Shown here: in pieces, positions 1-5,330 of the stretch
How positions within the stretch are numbered: the stretch's first letter is position 1
Layout of the letters: each line of letters starts with the position of its first letter
Assembly (NCBI GenBank): GCA_021774995.1
Contig: JAJFIM010000007.1
Span: 1-5,635 of the forward strand
Direction of reading: 5' to 3'
Source: Alphaproteobacteria bacterium
GTDB lineage: Bacteria; Pseudomonadota; Alphaproteobacteria; SMXP01
Length of the DNA: 5,635 nt
Program-made: the position numbers and the translations under genes
The notes under the pieces: generated by a model
The model's database searches: none
What the model saw: the letters and a program-made list of their open reading frames with translations, nothing else
What the model was told of the DNA's origin: nothing

Positions 1-818
1 TGGTGGATGTCGTGGCTTTTACCGGCGGCACGGCGACCGGCCGGGCGATTGGCGCCGCAGCGGGACAAGGCCTCAAAGCCGTCATGATGGAGCTCGGCGG
101 CAAATCGGCAAATATTATATTTGAGACCGCCAATTTGAAGCGCGCTTTAGACGGCGCCCTGCTGGGAATCTATTCCAATAATGGCCAGCAATGCCTGGCC
201 GGGTCCCGTATTTTGGTGCAGCGCTCTATTGCTGACGCCTTTATCAGTGAGTTTGTGGCGCGCACTAAAAAAATATCCGTAGGCGATCCTTTGAACGGCG
301 CCACGGAAGTGGGGCCGGTGATCTCTAAAGCGCAGATGGAACGGGTGTTATCTTATGCCCAAACCGCCCGTCAGGAGGGGTGTGAAATATTGGTGGGAGG
401 CGCCCGCGCGCCGGAACAGAAACGCGGATTTTACGTTCAGCCGACGGCTGTTCTCGCCGACTCAAACGAGCAACGCGTCTGCCGCGACGAAATATTCGGG
501 CCGTTTGCGACGTTCATTGTTTTTGATGAAATCGATGAAGCGCTTGCCATCGCCAATGATTCTGAATTCGGTCTCGTGTCTTATGTGTGGAGTGACCATT
601 ACCCTACTGTAACCAAGGCCGTGATGGAACTTCGCACGGGCGTCGTATGGGTCAACACTCCCATGATGCGTGAATTGCGCGCGCCCTTTGGCGGGGTCAA
701 AGCGTCAGGGGTGGGACGCACGGGAGGACGCGCCAACGAGCAGTTTTTCACCGAGGAAAAAACCGTCACCACGCCAATTAAACCCGTTGATCCGCCAAAA
801 CTTGGAATGGGAAAATAG
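1..818 (+). CDS. NAD(P)-dependent aldehyde dehydrogenase, C-terminal part (5' end outside window)
   Basis: This is a cytosolic aldehyde dehydrogenase that oxidises an aldehyde to its acid with NAD(P)+. Only the last 271 or so residues are visible (codons in frame from base 3). The family is usually near 480-500 residues, so roughly the first 210-230 are missing. The visible part begins at the nucleotide-binding FTGG motif. The general-base Glu sits in MELGGKSAN (GAG at 90-92), and the catalytic Cys in NNGQQCLAGSR (TGC at 192-194). The cofactor-positioning EIFGPF motif follows. The C-terminal RELRAPFGGVKASG stretch resembles the R-[DE]-L-R-x-PFGG block of 2-hydroxymuconic and 5-carboxymethyl-2-hydroxymuconate semialdehyde dehydrogenases (XylG/DmpC/HpaE type), so an aromatic-degradation or related semialdehyde substrate is possible but unproven. 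The last 15 or so residues form a Pro/Lys-rich tail. All catalytic residues in view are intact. It converges on motA. Family assignment is firm; substrate is not. Confidence 0.93.
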   Translation, partial: VDVVAFTGGTATGRAIGAAAGQGLKAVMMELGGKSANIIFETANLKRALDGALLGIYSNNGQQCLAGSRILVQRSIADAFISEFVARTKKISVGDPLNGATEVGPVISKAQMERVLSYAQTARQEGCEILVGGARAPEQKRGFYVQPTAVLADSNEQRVCRDEIFGPFATFIVFDEIDEALAIANDSEFGLVSYVWSDHYPTVTKAVMELRTGVVWVNTPMMRELRAPFGGVKASGVGRTGGRANEQFFTEEKTVTTPIKPVDPPKLGMGK

Positions 819-856
819 ATCTGTGGGCGAATGCGCCGGAGCTTTATTCAGACAGT

Positions 857-1729
857 TTAGCTAACTTCCGGCGGGATCTCATTGATGGCTTCTTCAAGCT
901 GATAGAAGGTTGGTTGCAGGGCCGAAGGCACGTTGCCGCGACCGATCTCGACTGAGATCTGCGCTGCATTGCCATGCAGGTGGGAGACGAGAACGTCCCG
1001 AATGATTTGGTAGAATTGTCCTTGTTCTCCATAAACCTGACTTAAGCGACCGGCGATGGGACCGACAAAACCATAGGCCAGGAACACGCCCAGAAAAGTC
1101 CCGACCAGGGCGCTGCCGATCATCTTGCCCAGGACAGCCGGTGGTTCGGTGATGGCGCCCATGGTTTTGATAATCCCGAGCACGGCGGCGACAATGCCCA
1201 AGGCGGGCAAAGCGTCTGCCATGCCTTGCATTGCATGCGCAGGGATTTCGGTTTCATGATGGTGTTTTTCAAGTTGTTTTTCCATGGCGTCCTCGACCTG
1301 GTGCGGGTCTTCGAAATTCATGGTCATCATGCGCAACGTGTCGCAAATGAAATCAATACAGAAATGATCCGACATCAATCGGGGATAGCGGCTGAAGATG
1401 CTGCTTTCCTTTGGATCCTCGATGTGAGATTCCAGCGCGATCACCCCTTTTGATTTCATGGTTTTGGTCAGGAGAAACAAGAGACACAGCAGATCCGTGT
1501 AATCTTGTTCTTTCCATTTAGAACCGGTCACGAATTTACTAAGATCTTTGATCGTCGCCATAATGAATATTGAACTGTTGCCAATCACAAAAGCGCCGAT
1601 CGCAGAACCAAGAATGATGAGCATCTCAAGGGGGGCCGCTTTGAGGATGACATCGAAATGTCCACCGGCGAGCATGAATCCCCCAAACACCGTTGCGAAG
1701 ACGATGACAATGCCTATGAGTTGAAACAT
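857..1729 (-). CDS. motA: Flagellar motor stator protein MotA
   Basis: MotA forms, with MotB, the inner-membrane proton-conducting stator that drives flagellar rotation. From the chosen ATG the protein has 290 residues, close to the 295 of E. coli MotA. Four membrane segments fit residues about 1-22, 34-51, 172-192 and 202-228, with the usual large cytoplasmic loop between the second and third. Family landmarks are present: Glu100 in GVIALESHIEDP (E. coli Glu98), a basic Lys92 where E. coli has Arg90, Pro175 in LPALGIVAAV (Pro173) and Pro224 in AYGFVGP (Pro222). The start at 1729 is preferred because it begins directly with the first membrane helix and has an AGG seven bases upstream. An in-frame ATG at 1798 would add 23 charged residues and lacks a Shine-Dalgarno sequence. 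No motB follows: the next gene downstream is a convergent aldehyde dehydrogenase. Split motA and motB loci are known in alphaproteobacteria such as Caulobacter. The function is confident. Confidence 0.96.
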   Translation of the reverse strand: MFQLIGIVIVFATVFGGFMLAGGHFDVILKAAPLEMLIILGSAIGAFVIGNSSIFIMATIKDLSKFVTGSKWKEQDYTDLLCLLFLLTKTMKSKGVIALESHIEDPKESSIFSRYPRLMSDHFCIDFICDTLRMMTMNFEDPHQVEDAMEKQLEKHHHETEIPAHAMQGMADALPALGIVAAVLGIIKTMGAITEPPAVLGKMIGSALVGTFLGVFLAYGFVGPIAGRLSQVYGEQGQFYQIIRDVLVSHLHGNAAQISVEIGRGNVPSALQPTFYQLEEAINEIPPEVS

Positions 1730-1789
1730 ATTTTCGCCTAAGTCCCGATCTTTACTGCGCGCATGCCTTGGCCCACCCTTGGCGGCAGT

Positions 1790-1802
1790 GCCCATCATGG
1801 GC
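1790..1802. repeat. 13-bp perfect palindrome upstream of motA
   Basis: GCCCAT-C-ATGGGC is a perfect inverted repeat with 6-bp arms and a single central base. It lies 60 bases upstream of the preferred motA start codon, in the DNA between motA and the divergent small secreted-protein gene. The size and symmetry suit a dimeric regulator site, but there is only one copy in the window and no known motif was recognised. Its role as an operator is inference. Confidence 0.35.
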
Positions 1803-1818
1803 TGAGAATGCTTAAAGA

Positions 1819-1831
1819 TGGGTGAAACCCA
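1819..1831. repeat. Short inverted repeat TGGGT-GAA-ACCCA
   Basis: This has five-base perfect arms around a three-base centre. It lies 17 bases beyond the 13-bp palindrome on the side away from motA. It could be a small hairpin in a motA leader or part of a regulatory region. An inverted repeat of this size can arise by chance, so the entry only records its presence. Confidence 0.2.
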
Positions 1832-2001
1832 AGGAATATTTGGCGGATATCAGCGCTTTTTATGGTTAAGTGCTGGTCAAATTGCCTGAAGTGGAGAGTA
1901 TATGGACCAAATTGGCCGTTGCAGGCTCTTACAAGACCCACTAACGTGCCGGTTTCGGGGCCTGGGAAATTCATCATAAGTCTAAGTATTGGAGGGAAAA
2001 T

Positions 2002-2409
2002 ATGAAAGCGTTTCACATGCTCGCTGCTGCGGCGGGAACATTCATTATGGGAATAAGCGCGCTTGCCGCGCAGGAGATGACCATTGAAGGCGCCAAAGTG
2101 TTGCTGTCAACGGTTCCGGGTGTTTCGGATTGCACAGCGCCGCAAGCCGCGCCGGTCATTCCGGATGGCTCGACGGTGACGGAACAGGGAATTAAAGACG
2201 CTATCGGCGCTTTCCAAACCTATATGGCCGATTCCGAATCATATCGCATCTGCCTTGATGCGGTGGCCTCTGATGCAGGCGATTCCCTCACCGATCAGCA
2301 AAATCAGGCGGTGACCATGGTCTATGACGACAATGCGGCCGGCGTTGAAGCTTTGGGCGCTGATATGAATGCGCAGATCCGCGCTTACAATGCGGCTAAC
2401 CCCGAATAA
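2002..2409 (+). CDS. Small exported protein of unknown function
   Basis: This 135-residue protein is preceded by a strong GGAGG six bases before its ATG (bases 1991-1995). Residues 1-23 look like a Sec signal peptide: Lys2, a hydrophobic Ala-rich core, and a likely cleavage after Ala-Leu-Ala-Ala, leaving a mature protein of about 112 residues that starts QEMT. The mature part is acidic, largely helical in composition, and has exactly two cysteines (Cys44 and Cys84), which could form a disulfide in the periplasm. A CTAPQAAPVIPDGS stretch just after the first cysteine looks like a conserved linker. The general pattern recalls small uncharacterised exported proteins of alphaproteobacteria, but I cannot name a family or function. 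It is divergent from motA, convergent with the lytic transglycosylase gene, and probably transcribed alone. That it is a real gene is well supported by the ribosome site, signal peptide and biased composition. Confidence 0.85.
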   Translation: MKAFHMLAAAAGTFIMGISALAAQEMTIEGAKVLLSTVPGVSDCTAPQAAPVIPDGSTVTEQGIKDAIGAFQTYMADSESYRICLDAVASDAGDSLTDQQNQAVTMVYDDNAAGVEALGADMNAQIRAYNAANPE

Positions 2410-2457
2410 GGCGGCGCGAACCCCACTTAACATTTATTGAAAGCTTTGAACTCCGGT

Positions 2458-2493
2458 CCCGGCAAAAGCCGGGGGCGGGGCGCTGCTTTTTTT
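2458..2493 (+). terminator. Possible terminator: GC hairpin with a separated T-run
   Basis: CCCGGC and GCCGGG (2458-2463 and 2468-2473) can pair around an AAAA loop, with one further T-G pair possible. A run of seven T follows only at 2487-2493, 13 bases after the stem, so this is not a textbook intrinsic terminator. It lies 48 bases after the stop of the small exported-protein gene and just past the end of the convergent transglycosylase gene, a sensible place for termination on the + strand. The - strand has no T-run after the hairpin. Confidence 0.4.
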
Positions 2494-2496
2494 GCG

Positions 2497-3816
2497 TTAT
2501 GGGACGTAAGATTGCCTGACCCGCATCAAGACGGGAATAGTGGCAAAGCCGTCGGCGGGCATATTCATATCTTTTTGAAACATCCGGAGAGCGGCCCGGG
2601 TGCGTGCGCCCAGAATGCCGTCCACTGCGCCGGCGTCATACCCCATCGCGTTCAATTTTCTTTGTAATTCTTCGCGCTCTAGCCGTGAGAGCGGCTGCTC
2701 TTCAGTAGGCCATGCGCCCTTGAGGGGGCGCCCCCCTATCAATCTGTCCGCCAGGAGAGCCGCCGCCAGCGCATAAGAAGTGGAGTTGTTGTAGCGGAGC
2801 AATGTGCGGAAGTTCTGATAAATCAGAAATGCGGGCCCCGTATGCCCCCCCGGTAAAATGAGCGAGGCTGTCTGGTTCTTGTCGGCGTTTAAATTATTGC
2901 CTGTGCTTGCCGTAACGCCCATCTTAGCCCAAGAGGCGACGGATTTGACGATGGTCTTATCAGCCAGAGAAAAATCAAATCCGCTGGGCAGGATCACTTC
3001 GCGCCCCCAGGGATTGCCTTTTTGCCAGCCGGATTTTTCGAGGAAATTTGCGGTTGACGCAAAGACGTCCCCCAAATTGGACCACACATCGCGGCGCTTA
3101 TCCCCGTCATAGTCAACGGCGTAGCTTAAGTAGGTTGTGGGGATAAACTGAGTATGCCCCATGGCGCCCGCCCATGATCCTTTGAGTTGGGATGTCGTCG
3201 CGTAGCCTTTATCTAATATTTCCAACGCGGCCAGCAATTGTTGGCGTCCAAAGTCCCGCCGCCGGCCTTGATAGCTAAGGGTGGCGAGCGCCTCGATCAC
3301 ATTTATGTCGCCGATAAAAGCGCCAAAACTGCTCTCTAATCCCCAGACTGCGACCAGGTTTTGTGGTTGCACGCCATAAGTTTTCTCTATGGAGTGGAAT
3401 AGTTCGGCGTGTTGTTTCAGAAGATCTTGGCCTTTTTGAATACGGAAGTTTGAAACGGCTTTGGCGAGATAAGTCCAGATCCGCTGTTCAAATTCCGGTT
3501 GATTTTGGTCGGCCGTGATGATCTTTGGTTTGACGGTAACGCCAGTGAAAGCCTGATCATAGGTGGCGGGCGAGATGCCGTGGGCAAGGGCGGCTTGGCG
3601 AAAACTGGCGACCCATTCGGTAAATGTTTGGCTCGGCGCGCCAGGCGCGGGAGGTAAAGCGGCGGCTGTTTGAGCGGATTGACTGGAGCTGGAAGCGCAG
3701 CCCAGAATGGCCAGGCACAGGAGAAGCGCGAGGGCGCCTCCCGGCAAAGTCAGCCCGCAAATTCGGCGCATCGGTTCATGAGGCGCGCCGCCTATATTTC
3801 CGCCGGTCATGGCCAT
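2497..3816 (-). CDS. Lytic murein transglycosylase, MltB type, lipoprotein with PG-binding domain
   Basis: It cleaves the MurNAc-GlcNAc bond of peptidoglycan, forming 1,6-anhydro-MurNAc ends, and probably acts from the outer membrane. Counting from the first ATG (439 residues), a hydrophobic segment at 21-39 ends in a lipobox-like ILGC with Cys40 as the lipidated residue; Ala at +2 favours outer-membrane sorting. A low-complexity Ser/Ala/Pro linker (41-63) follows, then the SLT_2 (MltB) domain at about 66-365. The catalytic Glu161 lies in WGLESSFG, and the family's GAMGHTQFIPTTY and DYDGDKRRDVW blocks are at 217-229 and 235-245. A peptidoglycan-binding domain (PG_binding_1 type) occupies about 376-434, with LQRKLNAMGYDAGAVDG and TRAALRMFQ. 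Start choice is uncertain: ATG at 3816, ATG at 3810 (better spaced from AAGGGA) or ATG at 3771, which gives the most typical short lipoprotein signal (MRRICG). The gene is monocistronic and divergent from rpmJ. Function is confident. Confidence 0.95.
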   Translation of the reverse strand: MAMTGGNIGGAPHEPMRRICGLTLPGGALALLLCLAILGCASSSSQSAQTAAALPPAPGAPSQTFTEWVASFRQAALAHGISPATYDQAFTGVTVKPKIITADQNQPEFEQRIWTYLAKAVSNFRIQKGQDLLKQHAELFHSIEKTYGVQPQNLVAVWGLESSFGAFIGDINVIEALATLSYQGRRRDFGRQQLLAALEILDKGYATTSQLKGSWAGAMGHTQFIPTTYLSYAVDYDGDKRRDVWSNLGDVFASTANFLEKSGWQKGNPWGREVILPSGFDFSLADKTIVKSVASWAKMGVTASTGNNLNADKNQTASLILPGGHTGPAFLIYQNFRTLLRYNNSTSYALAAALLADRLIGGRPLKGAWPTEEQPLSRLEREELQRKLNAMGYDAGAVDGILGARTRAALRMFQKDMNMPADGFATIPVLMRVRQSYVP

Positions 3817-3819
3817 AAG

Positions 3820-3825
3820 TCCCTT
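3820..3825 (-). promoter_or_regulatory. Ribosome binding site of the lytic transglycosylase gene
   Basis: AAGGGA on the - strand lies 9 bases before the ATG at 3810 but only 3 bases before the ATG at 3816. The spacing favours the ATG at 3810 (MTGGNIGG) as the real start if this site is used. The more internal ATG at 3771 has no comparable site. Confidence 0.45.
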
Positions 3826-3894
3826 ATTTTTGCGCGCCCCCCTTTTTAGTCTCGTATTCGGCCCGCCAGCGCAAGGATTTTTCTTGATGTCTTG

Positions 3895-3923
3895 TTGACA
3901 GGGCGCCCTCCCGGCTCTATTTT
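3895..3923 (+). promoter_or_regulatory. Housekeeping (sigma-70-type) promoter of rpmJ
   Basis: A perfect -35 box TTGACA (3895-3900) is followed by a 17-base GC-rich spacer and a -10 box TATTTT (3918-3923, four of six consensus positions). The predicted transcription start is near 3930, giving an untranslated leader of about 50 bases before the rpmJ ATG. It is by far the best promoter match I noticed by eye, and its strength suits a ribosomal protein gene. Confidence 0.75.
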
Positions 3924-3980
3924 CCGCGCCGACTTGAGGGCGATAAGGTCTCTGGGTCTGTATTTAAGGAATTGAATCAG

Positions 3981-4106
3981 ATGAAAGTGCGCAGCTCACT
4001 CAAATCGTTGAAAAGCCGGGACCGCAATTGCCGTATCGTCCGCCGTAAAGGCCGCGTATATGTCATAAATAAGGTCAATCGCCGGTTTAAAGCCCGCCAG
4101 GGTTGA
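3981..4106 (+). CDS. rpmJ: 50S ribosomal protein L36 (zinc-ligand-poor form)
   Basis: This 41-residue, strongly basic protein belongs to the large ribosomal subunit. It begins MKVRSSLKSLKSRDRNC and ends RRFKARQG, matching L36 throughout. The classic L36 has a Cys-Cys-Cys-His zinc site; here only Cys17 remains, and the other ligand positions are Asp14, Asn30 and Phe36 by alignment with the 38-residue zinc form, so it should not bind zinc through that site. This 41-residue form is the usual one in alphaproteobacteria and resembles the YkgO-type paralogue of enterobacteria. An AAGGA at 3966-3970 lies ten bases before the ATG, slightly far but acceptable. The gene stands alone rather than in a ribosomal protein operon and has its own strong promoter. 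No clear intrinsic terminator follows, so transcription might continue into the oxidoreductase gene. Confidence 0.95.
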   Translation: MKVRSSLKSLKSRDRNCRIVRRKGRVYVINKVNRRFKARQG

Positions 4107-4223
4107 TCCGTCGCGGAAAGCCCGCCATCGTCTCCTGACCCGATTTCACATACATAACGCGCCGTCTTATCTCATAAGGCCGCTGGATTCGACGTTCTTT
4201 GCGGCAAGCGGGGATAGGATGTG

Positions 4224-5315
4224 ATGCGCGCCGGTAACGCAAAACGGTTTCTGCTTTATGGGGCGACAGGATATTCCGGCTCTCTGACTGCGCGTCTGGC
4301 CAAGAAAAAGGGCATGAACCCAATCCTCGGCGGCCGCAATCCCGAAAAAGTGGCGCGTCTTGCAGCGGGATTAGGATTTGAATGCCGCGCTGTTCCGCTC
4401 ACCGATGCTGCGCGTCTTGATGACGCTCTGAGGGACGTGGATGTCGCGGTGCATATGGCCGGTCCGTTCGCGCAAACCTGTGCGCCAATGTTGGAGGCCT
4501 GTCTGCGCACGGACACGCATTACATCGATATCACAGGCGAATATCCGGTTATGGAATATTGCGCCCAAAAAGGCGGATTAGGGGCCGAGAAGGGACTCAT
4601 GATCATGCCGGGCGCTGGTTTTGACGTGGCGCCCAGCGATTGCCTGGCGGCGTATGTCGGCGCAAAAATACCTGCGGCGGTGCACCTCACCTTAGGGTTC
4701 AGCGGGATGGCGAATGTGTCCCGGGGGACGGCAAAAACGGCGATGGGTTTTGTCGGACTGGCGGCGGCGGCGCGGCGCGGGGGCCGGATTGTCCGGCATC
4801 GCGAGCATTTTCGCCACCAACTTGATTTTGGCGCCGGGCCGGTTGACGTGGTTGCCGTCAATTGGGGCGATATTTCCACCGCCTATCATTCCACCGGCAT
4901 ACCCGACATTGACGTTTTTTTTGAATCCACCCCGCAATTGGAAAAACTCTCTTCCGTCGGTCCGGCCATGGGATGGTTCTTGCGCCGCCGCCTCGCCCAA
5001 AGGCTCATTCACTTATTCATCAATAGGCTTCCCGAGGGACCCGATGAAGCGGCGCGGGCGAGAGGTTCGGCCATGATCATGGCGGAAGCTGTGGATGGGA
5101 AGCGGAATTGCTTTGCGGCGCGGCTGAAAACCCCGGAGCCCTACGCCCTGACGGCTGAAACGGCTCTTGAAATCGTGCGGCGCATCTTGGGCGGCGATTT
5201 CAAGCCTGGCTTTCAGACCCCATCCATGGCCTATGGGCCTGATTTCATCCTTGAATTTGCCGGAATTGAGCGTGAGGATGTTCCGTGCATTCAGGGCGGG
5301 CACGCCCTGTCTTGA
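4224..5315 (+). CDS. Saccharopine dehydrogenase-like NAD(P)-binding oxidoreductase
   Basis: This is a protein of about 363 residues with an N-terminal Rossmann fold of the saccharopine dehydrogenase NADP-binding family. Counting from the GTG at 4221, the dinucleotide loop GATGYSG is at 14-20. GGRNPEKV at 37-44 follows the second strand, where its Arg could contact an NADP phosphate. HMAGPF (78-83), YIDITGE (101-107) and PGAGFDVAPSDCLAAY (130-145) are blocks typical of the family. The C-terminal two thirds is a substrate domain without a recognisable specificity motif. Members include SCCPDH-like proteins and mycobacterial trans-acting enoyl reductases; a role in lysine metabolism should not be assumed from the name. 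The ATG at 4224 is taken as start; the GTG at 4221 immediately before it is an equal alternative. The upstream Shine-Dalgarno region (GGGGATAGGA, 4210-4219) is weak. A TPR-protein gene follows 15 bases after the stop, suggesting an operon. Substrate is unknown. Confidence 0.88.
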   Translation: MRAGNAKRFLLYGATGYSGSLTARLAKKKGMNPILGGRNPEKVARLAAGLGFECRAVPLTDAARLDDALRDVDVAVHMAGPFAQTCAPMLEACLRTDTHYIDITGEYPVMEYCAQKGGLGAEKGLMIMPGAGFDVAPSDCLAAYVGAKIPAAVHLTLGFSGMANVSRGTAKTAMGFVGLAAAARRGGRIVRHREHFRHQLDFGAGPVDVVAVNWGDISTAYHSTGIPDIDVFFESTPQLEKLSSVGPAMGWFLRRRLAQRLIHLFINRLPEGPDEAARARGSAMIMAEAVDGKRNCFAARLKTPEPYALTAETALEIVRRILGGDFKPGFQTPSMAYGPDFILEFAGIEREDVPCIQGGHALS

Positions 5316-5317
5316 AG

Positions 5318-5322
5318 AAGGA
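5318..5322 (+). promoter_or_regulatory. Ribosome binding site that fixes the GTG start of the TPR-protein gene
   Basis: AAGGA lies eight bases before the GTG at 5331, immediately after the stop of the oxidoreductase gene. Its good spacing, and the signal peptide read from that GTG, decide the start in favour of GTG rather than the later TTG at 5343. Confidence 0.7.
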
Positions 5323-5330
5323 AGCTTAAA

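Noticed and set aside
819..856. Possible bidirectional terminator between the convergent ALDH and motA genes
   Set aside because: The best stem is only four pairs (GGCG-AATG-CGCC), with no T-run directly after it on either strand. This is too weak to call.
944..959. Inverted repeat GATCTC-GACT-GAGATC
   Set aside because: It falls inside the motA coding sequence, in codons for conserved residues (ISVEIGR region). A 6-bp repeat of this kind needs no regulatory explanation.
1730..2001. Sigma-54 or flagellar sigma promoter for motA
   Set aside because: I looked for GG-N10-GC type elements and a good -35/-10 pair on the - strand and found only poor matches, so no promoter is called.
1795..2016. 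73-codon open frame on the - strand upstream of motA
   Set aside because: It starts inside the 5' end of the exported-protein gene, runs through a region with promoter-like composition, and its product shows no domain or signal features. It is probably non-coding.
2437..2667. 76-codon open frame on the + strand over the end of the transglycosylase gene
   Set aside because: It lies antisense to the conserved peptidoglycan-binding domain, has no ribosome site of note, and has no recognisable protein features.
4164..4180. Hairpin GTCTTAT-CTC-ATAAGGC between rpmJ and the oxidoreductase
   Set aside because: The stem is short, AT-rich and includes a G-T pair, and no T-run follows. It is not supported as a terminator or riboswitch.
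4520..4879. 119-codon open frame on the - strand inside the oxidoreductase gene, with others of 106-160 codons on both strands in 4692-5495
   Set aside because: These are overlapping frames of a GC-rich gene. Their products are low-complexity, rich in Arg, Pro and Ala, and lack motifs, while the + strand oxidoreductase has clear family motifs throughout.
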